Positions 8,787 through 18,197 are shown, counted from the stretch's first letter. The stretch is 37,430 bases of DNA from Bacillota bacterium (GCA_023398495.1 JAEWSG010000022.1:1-37430); one strand, 5' to 3'. Notes: generated by a model not told the origin, from the letters alone. Made by a program: numbers and translations.

Positions 8787-8829
8787 TATTGCAGGGGAAC
8801 TTACTCAAATCACAGCTCCCACTGCGATA
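8787..8829. repeat. Diverged palindromic repeat copy
   Basis: TATTGCAGGGGAACT on the left and AGCTCCCACTGCGATA on the right form an imperfect palindrome that matches the 6359-6404 repeat with several changes. It lies 20 bp past the stop of the DUF4015 gene. Confidence 0.6.
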
Positions 8830-8849
8830 TACCTTGACCGATAATAATG

Positions 8850-10049
8850 TTATTCTTGTTTTTCCAGAGCATCTTCAGAGTATTTGACATTTGAATTCCA
8901 TAAAATCCATTCTTCATAGCCTGCATCATAAACAGCTTTAATTTGTGCTCTTACATCATCTGCACCGTACTTTTTATAGTTTCCCGCTCCTAGCCAGGAA
9001 GCAGTAAAGTCTTGAAGATAAGGTCTTACCTTTGCCTTGTAATCAGGTACTGCAGCAATCCTGTCATTTGCCTTTTTCAATGTATTATAAACAACATTGT
9101 AAGGGTCCATATCTGGTTTTGGAAATACAACCTTATTTATTGTCTGGCCTGAATAATAATGCGAAGGATATACCATCGGACTGATATAATCAACATCTTT
9201 TCCGATGTATTCAAGATATTGGCCTATCTTTTCGGTATCTTTGGGGCTTTCGCAAATTATACCAAATACATCGGCAGACAAAACTGCGTCAGGCATTTTG
9301 CTTCTTGCATATGCAAGAAATTCATTTATGCCCTCATACAATTCTTTATCTCCCTTTCCCGGAAAGACCATATTGGCCTTATTTCCATCTGGAAAACGGA
9401 CATAGTCGAATTGTATTTCATCTACTCCCTTTGCCAATGCTTCCTTAGCTATATCCACGTTATATTTCCAAGCTTCTTTATTGAATGCATTAACCCAAGT
9501 CATACCATTATGGACTAAAAACCCACCGGATTTGTTCCTGACTGACCACTCGGGAAGCTTTTTTGAAATAATCGGATCTTTAAAGCACACAATTCTTCCT
9601 ATAACATAGATATCATTGTCTTTAAATTCTTTAACCACTTCTTCAATCTTGAATCTCCTCTGATAGGTTCCCTTTTCTTTAACCATTGGCACCTCGGAAG
9701 GATAACTTACATAACCTGTGTCATCTTTTATATCAATAACATAGGCATTAATTTCAGTGGTTTTAGCTAAATTCACAAAGTGGTCCACATTACTTTGGAT
9801 ACTTAATGGCCATGAGGATAGGAATAATGCCTTGACCTTTCTGGCAGATTCAATTAATGGAGTTGACTCAGGTGCTGGTTCTGTAGAAGGTACTGGCTCA
9901 GGTGTACTTGTTACGGATGCTGAAGGTTTTTTGTCATTATCTGTCTCTTGGAGATTTTCAGCCCCTTTGTTGCAACTTACAAATGCAATGGCCGTTAAAA
10001 TAGATATGATTACTAAGAACCCCACTCTAAAATTAATCTTTTTTTTCAT
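8850..10049 (-). CDS. Lipoprotein, DUF4015-family putative glycoside hydrolase
   Basis: The protein has 399 residues. The N-terminal signal ends in a lipobox-like FVSC, so it is probably a surface lipoprotein. A Ser/Pro/Thr/Glu-rich spacer (about 35-68) follows, then a TIM-barrel-like domain with LFLSSWPLS, AYVIDIKDDTGYVSYPS, GVDEIQFDYVRFPDG and VLSADVFGI. This is the DUF4015 / COG1306 'putative glycoside hydrolase' family. The conserved Asp in FDYVRFP is the usual candidate catalytic residue, but the substrate is not known. GGGGGG lies 5 nt before the ATG. It sits downstream of the mannanase operon, separated by a strong hairpin at 10090-10139, so it may be transcribed independently. Confidence 0.82.
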   Translation of the reverse strand: MKKKINFRVGFLVIISILTAIAFVSCNKGAENLQETDNDKKPSASVTSTPEPVPSTEPAPESTPLIESARKVKALFLSSWPLSIQSNVDHFVNLAKTTEINAYVIDIKDDTGYVSYPSEVPMVKEKGTYQRRFKIEEVVKEFKDNDIYVIGRIVCFKDPIISKKLPEWSVRNKSGGFLVHNGMTWVNAFNKEAWKYNVDIAKEALAKGVDEIQFDYVRFPDGNKANMVFPGKGDKELYEGINEFLAYARSKMPDAVLSADVFGIICESPKDTEKIGQYLEYIGKDVDYISPMVYPSHYYSGQTINKVVFPKPDMDPYNVVYNTLKKANDRIAAVPDYKAKVRPYLQDFTASWLGAGNYKKYGADDVRAQIKAVYDAGYEEWILWNSNVKYSEDALEKQE

Positions 10050-10081
10050 ATTGTCCCCCCGTAATATACTTTTGAAAAAGC

Positions 10082-10139
10082 CAGAAAAAAGATCTGTTAA
10101 GTTTATAGTTTAACAATGTACTATAAATTTAACAAATCT
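10082..10139 (-). terminator. Intrinsic terminator (minus strand) after the SDR operon
   Basis: A 20-bp stem (arms 10090-10109 and 10120-10139, two G-U type mismatches, 10-nt loop) is followed on the minus strand by CTTTTTTC. It lies about 170 nt past the SDR stop and about 40 nt before the DUF4015 gene. It can end the operon or act as an attenuator for the next gene. Confidence 0.7.
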
Positions 10140-10310
10140 CTTGAAAAAATACAATATAATTAATTCAAATTAGAATCAGGAATTTCTTCCAAATTTATTA
10201 TCATCTATATTGAACGAGATAAAGATTTATATCTCACTTCAATTTCCTTAATTTATTATCGTGAAAATTCATTTTGCCTATATAAATCCATTTTTACGAT
10301 TTACCTAACT

Positions 10311-11057
10311 TCAATAAGGACTGTCAAATTCCTCTTCGGCTTTGGCTACCGCATCTTCAAGCGACATTCCTGTAAAATATGGTGCATTGAGATACCTTCC
10401 AGATTTTTTATCATCAACAAATACTCCTACTACAATTCCCGGGATTGCACTCTCAGGAGCATTAGGAGCTCTGGATCCACCAAGGTCGGTTCTGCACCAA
10501 CCTGGATCTGTTAAATTAATCATAACATCCGACCCCTGAAGCTTTGAACCAATATCTATCGTAATTTTGTCAAGGGCTGCCTTACTCGCAGAATAGCCTG
10601 CCTGTTCAGGTTCAAGTCGGATACCGCTGGTTGTGTTCAATACTCTTCCAAATCCATATTCAATCATCTTAGGAATAAAATGATAGTAAATCATTGCCGG
10701 AGCAATAGTGTTGACTTTGAAACTCTCCTCAAAATCCGACACCGGCGTACTGAAATAATCAGTTCTGTAAGCAATCTGTAGTCCAGCGTTATTAAGTACA
10801 ATATCAACTCTGGTTCCCTTGTTATCAATTTCAGCAAGCATAGCTTCTACCTGTTCAAGTTTACTGAATTCAGCAGCTACACAATAAGCTTCAACTCCAA
10901 AAGCTTTAACTTCCTCAAGTACCTTCCGGCAATTCTCAATTTTTCTGCTGTGCAAAACAAGATTGCACCCCTGCTCGGCCATAAACTTTGCTGTAAGGTA
11001 GCCTATACCACGACTTGCACCTGTAATAAGTGCCCATTTTCCTTTAACGTTAATCAT
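10311..11057 (-). CDS. Short-chain dehydrogenase/reductase (SDR)
   Basis: The protein has 248 residues, the classical SDR length. It shows the nucleotide-binding TGASRGIG near residue 14, NNAG near 92 and a catalytic YSASKAALDK with a preceding TTSG serine, so it should be an active NAD(P)-dependent oxidoreductase. The substrate is unknown. The ATG overlaps the upstream epimerase stop as ATGA (4 bp), indicating translational coupling, and AAGGAG lies 8 nt before it. It is the last gene of the five-gene operon starting at the mannanase. Confidence 0.85.
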   Translation of the reverse strand: MINVKGKWALITGASRGIGYLTAKFMAEQGCNLVLHSRKIENCRKVLEEVKAFGVEAYCVAAEFSKLEQVEAMLAEIDNKGTRVDIVLNNAGLQIAYRTDYFSTPVSDFEESFKVNTIAPAMIYYHFIPKMIEYGFGRVLNTTSGIRLEPEQAGYSASKAALDKITIDIGSKLQGSDVMINLTDPGWCRTDLGGSRAPNAPESAIPGIVVGVFVDDKKSGRYLNAPYFTGMSLEDAVAKAEEEFDSPY

Positions 11058-12070
11058 ACTAAAATCTCCTTTTTAGCTTTTTCCAACGACTTAATCACCC
11101 GGTCACACCATTCATCAAATTCTTTGTCTTCAAGCTGACACTCCGAATGGTCAAGCACGTATTTGATGGTATTTTCAATACCTCTGTCGAATCTGACCGT
11201 CGCTTTGAAATCCGGTACAACGCTTTTTAGTTTGCTGTTATCGAATACTACTGAGTTAGCTTTGTCCCCAATTAAACTGCCAGTTAAATCATATTTACTT
11301 ACAGCCGCCAAAAAATCAGAAGGAACATAATAAGGTTTTAATTCCACTCCAAGACAGCGTGCTATAGACTTGTATATCTGATTCCAGGTCAGCGTTTCAT
11401 CAGAAGTAATCTGGAACGTCTCACCGATTGAGTGAATATTACCCATAAGTCCTATAAATCCTTTTGCAAAATCGCTGTTGTGTGTCATCGTCCAGAGTGA
11501 AGTTCCATCTCCGTGAATAATAACAGGCTTGCCCTCCATCATACGCTTCACAACCTGCCAACTGCCTTTGCTCCCATGCACACCTAAGGGAACTGACCTT
11601 TCATCATAGGTATGACTAGGCCTGACAATTGTAACCGGAAAACCGTTTTCCCGGTACATTTTCATCAGATACTCCTCGCAGGCAATTTTATTTCGTGAGT
11701 ATTCCCAATAGGGATTGGCAAGCGGTGTACCTTCATTAATTTTATAATTGGACAGCGGCTTTTGATACGCTGACGCTGAACTGATGTAAATAAACTGATG
11801 CGTTTTGTCTTTGAACAGGCGATAGTCACGTTCAAGCTGTGACGGCACAAAGCCTATGAAATCACAGACAACATCAAATTCCATACCTCTTAATTTTTCC
11901 GCCACATCTTTTTCATCGTTAATGTCAGCCTTAATGCTTTTAACATTTTGCGGCAGTAATTCGTTGCGGTTACCACGGTTTAAAACATAAAGCTCCCAAT
12001 CAGTTTCCGACAACTTTTTTGAAATTGCGGTACTGATTATTCCAGTTCCGCCAATAAACAAAGCCCTCAT
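11054..12070 (-). CDS. NAD-dependent epimerase/dehydratase family protein
   Basis: The protein has 338 residues. It opens with a Rossmann signature, LFIGGTGIIS, and follows the extended-SDR pattern (FIYISSASAYQKP, EYSRNKIACEEYL, VRPSHTYDERSVPLGVHG). The active-site pair is the Tyr in EYSRNK with its Lys. Such proteins act on nucleotide sugars or related substrates; specificity cannot be read. AAAGGGG lies 7 nt before the ATG. It is the fourth gene of the operon, 61 bp after the alcohol dehydrogenase and overlapping the SDR. Confidence 0.83.
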   Translation of the reverse strand: MRALFIGGTGIISTAISKKLSETDWELYVLNRGNRNELLPQNVKSIKADINDEKDVAEKLRGMEFDVVCDFIGFVPSQLERDYRLFKDKTHQFIYISSASAYQKPLSNYKINEGTPLANPYWEYSRNKIACEEYLMKMYRENGFPVTIVRPSHTYDERSVPLGVHGSKGSWQVVKRMMEGKPVIIHGDGTSLWTMTHNSDFAKGFIGLMGNIHSIGETFQITSDETLTWNQIYKSIARCLGVELKPYYVPSDFLAAVSKYDLTGSLIGDKANSVVFDNSKLKSVVPDFKATVRFDRGIENTIKYVLDHSECQLEDKEFDEWCDRVIKSLEKAKKEILV

Positions 12071-12131
12071 AACAAACCCCTTTCAAAATAAATTTCTCAA
12101 CAAGAACCCTATGGTTCCGTCCGACATATGC

Positions 12132-13313
12132 CTACACAGAAGCCCTTGCAGCTATCCTGTAAATATTTGTGATATCCTCTGCCGAAAGAGATACAAATCC
12201 ACCAGTCTTTCCGTTCCCTATTCCGAATTTGTCCACCAATACAGGAATGTCTTCCTCTTTAGCTCCAATTTGTTCAAAATTAATAGGCATACCTATTTCG
12301 GATAAGAATTTTCTGAAGGCTCTTATTCCTTTTAAGGCGGTTTCATCAGGGTTTTCAAAATTCATTTCACAGCCCCATACTCTAACAGCCATCTGTGCAA
12401 ATCTCATTACATCATGCTTGTAAACATACTCCATCCATGAAGGCATTATTACTGCAAGACCTGCACCGTGAGCACAGTCGTAAAGTCCTGAAAGCTCATG
12501 TTCAATCGCATGGCTGTTCCAATCCTGACTTCTGCCAACACCGAGAAGATCAGTATGGGCTACTGTTCCTGCCCACATAATATTTGCTCTGGCACCATAA
12601 TCCTCAGGGTTTTTTATAACTTTGGGTGTTTCATTAACCATAGTTATAAGCATAGCTTCACATAGGCGGTCTGTAGTCTCAACTTCTTTTGTATTGGTGA
12701 TATACCTTTCAAAAACATGTGCCATAATGTCGGTTGCACCACAGGCTGTTTGATATGCAGGCAATGACATAGTAAGAGCTGGATTTAAAATTGAGAACTT
12801 TGGCTTCATAAGATCTGAGCCGGCATCACGTTTTAACATTCCTTCTTCCTTTGTGATAACTGTGGCACCTGAACCTTCGCTTCCTGCAGCAGCAATTGTA
12901 AGGACCGTACCAATGGGCAGAGCTTTTTTGATTTCAGCTTTTCTGCTAAAAAAGTCCCAAAAATCGCCATCATAAATAGCTCCAATCGCAATCGCCTTTG
13001 AAGAGTCAATTGTCGATCCTCCACCAACTGATAGTATAAAATCAACTTTTTCTTTGCGGCAAATATCAATACCTTCATATACCTTCGTATCTCGAGGATT
13101 AGGCTTTACTCCTCCTAGTTCTATGTAGGAAATCCCCTCCTCCTCAAGAGATTTTTTCACTTTATCAAGTAAACCAGACTTAACAACAGAACCGGTGCCA
13201 TAATGAACAAGTACCTTTGTTCCACCGTATTTCTTTACATATTTTCCACACTCTGTTTCTCTGTCCTTACCGAAAATAAACTCTGTAGGGCTGTAAAAAT
13301 TAAATTGATCCAT
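12132..13313 (-). CDS. Iron-containing alcohol dehydrogenase (butanol dehydrogenase/YqhD type)
   Basis: The protein has 393 residues, the full length for group III alcohol dehydrogenases. It has the N-terminal FNFYSPTEFIFGKD, the NAD(P) site region LSVGGGSTIDSSKAIA, the metal-binding region ACGATDIMAHVFERY and the C-terminal ligand segment HAIEHELSGLYDCAHGAGLA. Family members reduce short-chain aldehydes to alcohols with NAD(P)H. AAGGAGGAG precedes the ATG by 5 nt. In the operon it lies 35 bp after the ABC exporter gene. The redox genes may process sugar-derived aldehydes, which is inference. Confidence 0.88.
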   Translation of the reverse strand: MDQFNFYSPTEFIFGKDRETECGKYVKKYGGTKVLVHYGTGSVVKSGLLDKVKKSLEEEGISYIELGGVKPNPRDTKVYEGIDICRKEKVDFILSVGGGSTIDSSKAIAIGAIYDGDFWDFFSRKAEIKKALPIGTVLTIAAAGSEGSGATVITKEEGMLKRDAGSDLMKPKFSILNPALTMSLPAYQTACGATDIMAHVFERYITNTKEVETTDRLCEAMLITMVNETPKVIKNPEDYGARANIMWAGTVAHTDLLGVGRSQDWNSHAIEHELSGLYDCAHGAGLAVIMPSWMEYVYKHDVMRFAQMAVRVWGCEMNFENPDETALKGIRAFRKFLSEIGMPINFEQIGAKEEDIPVLVDKFGIGNGKTGGFVSLSAEDITNIYRIAARASV

Positions 13314-13348
13314 TGTAACTCCTCCTTATATTTATAAATTATTTATAT

Positions 13349-15166
13349 TTAGATTTGTAATTCTCTCAGTTTATAGAATTCCCCTCTTTTTGCCATTAAT
13401 TCATCGTAGCTTCCGAATTCAAGCAGTCCCCCCTCACCAATTACAGCAATTTTGTCGGCGTTCCTTATAGTTGAAAGACGATGTGCAACAATTAGTGTTG
13501 TTCTATTTTGAACTAAGGTTTCAATAGCTTGCTGAATTTTCTTTTCCGAAATCGGATCAAGTGCAGAAGTTGCCTCATCAAGAATAAGGATTTTCGGGTT
13601 CCTGATAAAAGCTCTTGCTATTGAAATTCTCTGACGCTGACCACCTGAAAGGTTTGCCCCATGCTCCGAAATTTTTGTTTCAGCCCCCTCAGGAAGTGAA
13701 TCGATAAGCTCTTTAAGGTTTGCTGCCTTTATTACCTTTTCAAAAAACTCATCGCTTATGTCATCTGAACCATAAGTTATATTTTCCCTTAGTGTTCCTG
13801 TAAACAATATTGAATTTTGAGGAACAACTGCAATATGTAAACGATAGCTCTGGAGGCTAAAGCTGTTTATGTCATTTCCATCAATAAGCACTTGCCCTGA
13901 AGTTGCTTTTAAAAACCCGATAACAAGATTGAGTATCGTTGTTTTTCCTGCTCCCGACGCACCCACAAAGGCAACGGTTTCTCCGGGATTTATTGTAAAT
14001 TTAAGATCATGGAGCAGCGGCTTATCGGCGTTTTTGAATTTAAATGTTACATTCCGAAATTCTACTCTGCCCTTAATATCTTTCAATTTTCTCCTGCCTT
14101 TAGTTTCTTCAATATCATTACACAGAAGAATATCCCCAACAGAATTTACCGATTCAAGACCTTTTGCTACAATTGGAATAAGTGTGATAATTCCGCTAAC
14201 TGAATTTACTATACTGGAAAAATAAGTCTGGTACATTACAACATCGCCGGGTTGAATTGTACCATTAGCTGCAAGATATCCTGTAAAACCTAAACATATA
14301 ACCTGAAATGACTGAAAAGCTACCCAGTTTATTGACCCGAAATATGACTGGATAATATCGAGCCTGAAGCCCTTTTGGGCTACGTTTTTTAGTTGTGTAT
14401 CAAGCTTTTTTGTCTCAGTTTTTTCAAGTGCGTGTGCCCTTGTTACAGGTATAAGCTCTACCATTTCCATTACCCTTACAGAGGTCTCCTCCATCTCCTT
14501 ACGAAAATCCCTGTTATGGCTGCTTATCTTCTTGCGGAACAACCACCTGATTAGTACAGCCACAGGAATTGTACCAAGAAAGAAAAGAAATACCGTCAAC
14601 GAACTTCCTAAAACCACTATGAACGAGACAATGATATTTAGAACGATGCTAAGGACAGTAATAAAAATCTGAGAAGACAGGTTTTCAATCTGCTCAACAT
14701 CACGCATTATTTTTGACTGAAGACGGCCTGATTGCATTTCATTGTGATATGTAATGGAAAGCTGCTGAAGCTTTCTGACCATAGAACTTCTAAGTCCACA
14801 CTCAACGTTCCTGATAGCTTTGGCGTAAAAGTATGTATGATAGTAATTTGTCAGAACATTCTGAGCTATCAGCAATACCATAACCACAACATTTATAGTG
14901 ATTTTCCTTAAAGCTTCCGGGTTATGCGTTATGGCAATATTTATAATGTCAGCTGTTACAACAGGAAGCACCCACACAGGTGAATGCTTAATTATAAAGA
15001 AAAAAACCGAAAGAAACAGCTTCATATACTGTCCCTTGTATAATCCCACAAGGGTTTTCAGGCTGTGATTTTTATTTCGTTTAAAGCTATCTGTAAGGAT
15101 ATCTTCATCAATATCAAGGTCTGAATTCAGCTTTTTCTCGTATATATTATCCTGTGACTTTGCCAT
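13349..15166 (-). CDS. ABC exporter, fused permease and ATPase
   Basis: The protein has about 605 residues. An N-terminal six-helix ABC exporter membrane domain occupies about 45-330. A nucleotide-binding domain follows with Walker A GASGAGKTT (near 402), signature LSGGQRQR (near 505) and Walker B ILILDEATSALD (near 527). It is a half-transporter that should work as a homodimer. Clues do not give the substrate. The ATG at 15166 is preferred over the longer frame (15220) because AGGTGG lies about 12 nt before it; it overlaps the 3' end of the mannanase gene by 20 bp. An exporter inside a mannanase operon is odd, since importers are expected for oligosaccharide uptake. Confidence 0.88.
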   Translation of the reverse strand: MAKSQDNIYEKKLNSDLDIDEDILTDSFKRNKNHSLKTLVGLYKGQYMKLFLSVFFFIIKHSPVWVLPVVTADIINIAITHNPEALRKITINVVVMVLLIAQNVLTNYYHTYFYAKAIRNVECGLRSSMVRKLQQLSITYHNEMQSGRLQSKIMRDVEQIENLSSQIFITVLSIVLNIIVSFIVVLGSSLTVFLFFLGTIPVAVLIRWLFRKKISSHNRDFRKEMEETSVRVMEMVELIPVTRAHALEKTETKKLDTQLKNVAQKGFRLDIIQSYFGSINWVAFQSFQVICLGFTGYLAANGTIQPGDVVMYQTYFSSIVNSVSGIITLIPIVAKGLESVNSVGDILLCNDIEETKGRRKLKDIKGRVEFRNVTFKFKNADKPLLHDLKFTINPGETVAFVGASGAGKTTILNLVIGFLKATSGQVLIDGNDINSFSLQSYRLHIAVVPQNSILFTGTLRENITYGSDDISDEFFEKVIKAANLKELIDSLPEGAETKISEHGANLSGGQRQRISIARAFIRNPKILILDEATSALDPISEKKIQQAIETLVQNRTTLIVAHRLSTIRNADKIAVIGEGGLLEFGSYDELMAKRGEFYKLRELQI

Positions 15167-16082
15167 AAAAATCAGCCACCACCTGTTCTGCAGGCTTTCC
15201 GTAGATCTCATATCCTCCATGAGTAAAAGCCTTAGTTAAGGAATATTGTTTCCACGCCCAATCCCATATTGCAAACCCCTTTACCCAATCACGCACTGAC
15301 GATGCTCTGAACATTTCTGAATACCAGTCAGCCTGCCCCTGCAAATCGACTTTCCCACGCACAGCCCAGTCATTAGGCACAAGATTTGAATTTTCCGTTG
15401 ACATACAGCCAACCTCAGCAAAGAAAAAGGGCTTGTTAAATTTCTTAACCACTTTTTCAATACGGTCAAGCTGACTTTGCCAATCATTCAAAGGATAATA
15501 CCCACTAGAGGAAATAACATCCACAGCGTCCCACCATTTAACATTATGCTCCTGGTATTTGTCGGTGTTGTATGAAACAAGTCCGCTGAAAACTTTGCGA
15601 ATATCCATAATAAGCTTTCTCCACTCTTTTTCACGTCTTTCTGACTGTACCATTTCACAACCTGCTATAAACATTTCGCAACCTGTCATTTTTGCAATTT
15701 GAGCATAATGGATTTGAAACTCGGTGTATGCTGCAAACCAATTGCTCCATTTCGGTTCACAAATCACATCCTCCTCAAAGAAATTTATGTGAGCCCTCCA
15801 TGTACCGTTTCTGCAGTTTACCGTCGGTTTCAAGGCAACTCTCAAATTCATGCTTCTGGCATATTCAATGAAATTAACAAGTTCGTCGTCTGTAAAGGTC
15901 CCATCGGATTTATAATCTATACTTTCCGATTGAGGTGTGTCCTGCAAACCATTAGGAACAAGAATTATAAAGTTTGCATTTGTTCTTTTAACCAAATTAT
16001 CAAGGCTTTGATGAGCTTCCTTTCTGTTTAACACATCCTTGCGGGCAAAAGGTGCAAAGGTCACTCCTTTTATATATTCCAT
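15147..16082 (-). CDS. GH113-like glycoside hydrolase (probable beta-mannanase)
   Basis: The protein has about 311 residues and a clan GH-A TIM-barrel appearance like GH113 endo-beta-1,4-mannanases. These resemble its GVTFAPFARKD opening, the acid/base Glu in FIAGCEMVQSERR (near residue 142) and the nucleophile Glu in FFFAEVGC (near 222). WAWKQYSLTKAFTHGGYEIYGKPAE is a typical C-terminal block. There is no signal peptide, so it probably acts inside the cell on imported manno-oligosaccharides, as known GH113 enzymes do. The ATG at 16082 has AAAGGG 9 nt before it, better than the ATG at 16091. It is the first gene of the operon, divergent from the AraC regulator. Confidence 0.75.
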   Translation of the reverse strand: MEYIKGVTFAPFARKDVLNRKEAHQSLDNLVKRTNANFIILVPNGLQDTPQSESIDYKSDGTFTDDELVNFIEYARSMNLRVALKPTVNCRNGTWRAHINFFEEDVICEPKWSNWFAAYTEFQIHYAQIAKMTGCEMFIAGCEMVQSERREKEWRKLIMDIRKVFSGLVSYNTDKYQEHNVKWWDAVDVISSSGYYPLNDWQSQLDRIEKVVKKFNKPFFFAEVGCMSTENSNLVPNDWAVRGKVDLQGQADWYSEMFRASSVRDWVKGFAIWDWAWKQYSLTKAFTHGGYEIYGKPAEQVVADFYGKVTG

Positions 16083-16129
16083 ATAATACATCCCTTTACA
16101 ATATAGAATTTACACACAAATAGTATAGC

Positions 16130-16155
16130 ATTATTGAAAAAAATCATGATATAAT
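16130..16155 (+). promoter_or_regulatory. Extended -10 promoter of the araC-type gene
   Basis: TGATATAAT (TATAAT at 16150-16155 with a TG extension) lies in the 118-bp divergent region. No good -35 is seen, as is common for extended -10 promoters. The region presumably also holds the operon promoter and regulator sites. Confidence 0.4.
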
Positions 16156-16200
16156 AGAAACACACAAAAATCGTACAAATCTATCCTAAAGGAGTTTACT

Positions 16201-17088
16201 ATGCAATTTCTATTTGAGGAAAACGATGTTCTCAATTCGCCTATTGAGTGCTTTCTTTTTGATAATATAAATAACAGCTTTCCTGTAAGACCACATTGGC
16301 ATTATTTTATGGAAATGATTTATATGCTTGAAGGCAATGCACAGATGAATTCAGGTCAAGATACCTATTTTATGCAGCCAGGGGACATGTTAATTTTTCA
16401 CCCTAAAGCCGTGCATTCAATTTATGCCACTAATAACGAGCCTATTAAATATGCGGTTTTTAAGTTTGACTTAAACAGGCTTAATTTGACACCAAGTTAT
16501 TCCCCAAAACTCAGAAGCATTTTTAAAAAGGCAGAAAAAAATAGTGAAAATATATTTTTTCCCAGTGAAATTGTTTGTGACTTCGATGCTGAGAGTATAT
16601 TCCTTGATTGTATTAATGAAATAAATAGTAAAAAATACGGATATGATCTTATAATTCAGTCAAAAATCTATACTCTGCTTACGAAAGTGCTGAGATATTG
16701 GCAGGATAAAGGTTTTTCAGTGGATAACAGCACCTTTGTTGAGGATATGCAGTACGATATATACAGCATCACAGAATATATTGATAATCATTCAGGAGAA
16801 GATCTTCAAGTCTCAAACATAGTAAAAAAGTGTAATATGAGCTACTCTTTTTTTGCAAAGCGGTTCAGAGGGGTTTATGGAAAGACCTGCAAGGAGTATA
16901 TAGAATACATTCGCATTTGCAAGGTTGAAAATTTTCTTAAGTTTACCGATTTTGATTTAAATTATATCAGCCAGGAAACAGGATTCTCAGATTGCAGTCA
17001 TATGATAAAATGCTTCAAAAAGCACCGTGGAATCACCCCTAAGCAGTTCAGGATGAAGCTCGTTAATACCAGTATTCACTTAAAATAA
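16201..17088 (+). CDS. AraC-family transcriptional regulator with cupin sensor domain
   Basis: The protein has 295 residues. An N-terminal cupin-like ligand domain (about 20-100; RPHWHYFMEMIYMLEGNAQM, MQPGDMLIFHPKAVHSI) is followed by a helical linker and two AraC helix-turn-helix motifs (about 190-290; VSNIVKKCNMSYSFFAKRFRGVYG and LNYISQETGFSDCSHMIKCFKKHRGITPKQFR). Such proteins usually activate sugar-utilisation operons on binding a saccharide. Its divergent placement next to the GH113 operon makes that operon the likely target, which is inference. AAAGGAG precedes the ATG by 8 nt. Confidence 0.88.
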   Translation: MQFLFEENDVLNSPIECFLFDNINNSFPVRPHWHYFMEMIYMLEGNAQMNSGQDTYFMQPGDMLIFHPKAVHSIYATNNEPIKYAVFKFDLNRLNLTPSYSPKLRSIFKKAEKNSENIFFPSEIVCDFDAESIFLDCINEINSKKYGYDLIIQSKIYTLLTKVLRYWQDKGFSVDNSTFVEDMQYDIYSITEYIDNHSGEDLQVSNIVKKCNMSYSFFAKRFRGVYGKTCKEYIEYIRICKVENFLKFTDFDLNYISQETGFSDCSHMIKCFKKHRGITPKQFRMKLVNTSIHLK

Positions 17089-17120
17089 TGCACCCATCAG
17101 CAGGGTGCGGTTAATTTTCG
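17089..17120 (+). terminator. Terminator of the araC-type gene with direct repeats
   Basis: GCACCC (17090-17095) and GGGTGC (17103-17108) form a stem followed by GGTTAATTTT. The 14-bp TGCACCCATCAGCA is repeated exactly at 17089 and 17121. A further hairpin CTACATT...AATGTAG lies at 17139-17159. Confidence 0.5.
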
Positions 17121-17159
17121 TGCACCCATCAGCATAACTACATTTCGACTTAATGTAGT

Positions 17160-17389
17160 GCCTCGTAATAGAACTACAAATTTGATATTTCGACCATCGT
17201 TTAATAAACAAGAGAAATTTATAAATATATTTTCATATTTTTATACAAATCCTTATTTTAGAAGCGGAGTATTCGATATTAAGGTATTTGTCGGTTTACT
17301 AAATTATAGACTTATAATACAATGTAATATATTGATCGATATATTATAGTTTTTAACTCAACACAATTTTATTGAGGAGTGATTAAATT
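17160..17389 (+). promoter_or_regulatory. AT-rich leader of the 17390 gene with an inverted repeat
   Basis: No gene is visible here. TATAAT lies at 17313-17318 with a weak TTGTCG about 19 bp upstream. A perfect inverted repeat TAATATAT-TGATCG-ATATATTA at 17325-17346 lies just downstream and could be an operator. Confidence 0.3.
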
Positions 17390-17989
17390 ATGGGACTATT
17401 TGGACCAAGCAGAAAAGAAATATGGGAAAATCTAGCCTCACAGATTGGTGCAAACTATCAAAGTGATTTTTGGAGAGGCGATAAGGTATCAGCTAAAATC
17501 GGAGAATGGACTGTGGTTTTAGATACACATACCGTATCAACTGGAAAATCAACTATTACTTATACCCGTATAAGAGCACCCTATGTAAATCATAATGGAT
17601 TTAAATTTACAATCTACAGAAAGGGTTTATTTAGCGGGCTTGGCAAACTATTTGGTATGCGTGATATAGAGATAGGCTATGACGAATTTGATGACAGTTT
17701 TATTATTAAGTCAAACGATGAGCATAAAGTACGTAGTTTGTTTTCCAATGAAAACTTAAGACAAATGATTCAACATCAACCGAGCTTCTATTTGACTGTA
17801 AAAGACGACGAAGGCTTTTTTGGAGTTCACTTTCCAGAAGGTGTAGACGAACTATATTTTGCTGTTACGGGAGTAATTAAGGATATTGACAGGCTCAAGA
17901 ACCTATTTGATATTTTTGCTGAAACACTAAATCAACTTTGTATAATAGGAACTGCATATAAAGATGATCCTGAAGTTGAAATAAAGTAG
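17390..17989 (+). CDS. Protein of unknown function, 199 residues
   Basis: I do not recognise a characterised family. The protein is soluble, with no signal peptide or membrane segment. It is rich in beta-strand-like stretches (WTVVLDTHTVST, TYTRIRAPYV, FKFTIYRKGLF) and has a Gly-rich LFSGLGKLFGMRD loop. A helical C-terminus follows (VIKDIDRLKNLFDIFAETLNQL). GAGGAGTG lies 9 nt before the ATG, and codon use looks like its neighbours, so it is probably a real gene. The N-terminal SRKEIWENLASQIGANYQ suggests a small helical cap before the sheet domain. Its neighbours give no functional link. Confidence 0.7.
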   Translation: MGLFGPSRKEIWENLASQIGANYQSDFWRGDKVSAKIGEWTVVLDTHTVSTGKSTITYTRIRAPYVNHNGFKFTIYRKGLFSGLGKLFGMRDIEIGYDEFDDSFIIKSNDEHKVRSLFSNENLRQMIQHQPSFYLTVKDDEGFFGVHFPEGVDELYFAVTGVIKDIDRLKNLFDIFAETLNQLCIIGTAYKDDPEVEIK

Positions 17990-18000
17990 CAAAAAAGTGA

Positions 18001-18142
18001 ACTAGTGCTTTTGAACATAATTCATTTATATAAATGCACATCCTATATTTTTTGTTAATCAGCACTAGTATATTGGCTCTTTGCTGCTATTGCAGCATTG
18101 CTCACTGCGATGAAAAAACCAACTTTTAACCGCAGTGAGCAA
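18001..18142. repeat. Two inverted repeats between convergent genes
   Basis: ACTAGTGCT (18001-18009) pairs with AGCACTAGT (18061-18069). TTGCTCACTGCG (18098-18109) pairs perfectly with CGCAGTGAGCAA (18131-18142) around a 21-nt loop. The second hairpin shares the CACTGCGAT / CGCAGTG core with the palindromic repeat family and lies 55 bp past the stop of the dockerin protein, so it may be a remote copy and act as a transcript end. Confidence 0.5.
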
Positions 18143-18197
18143 CGAGTGTATTAATATAAAAAACGAAATTGTTTGAACTTAATGTTTTTACCTATTG

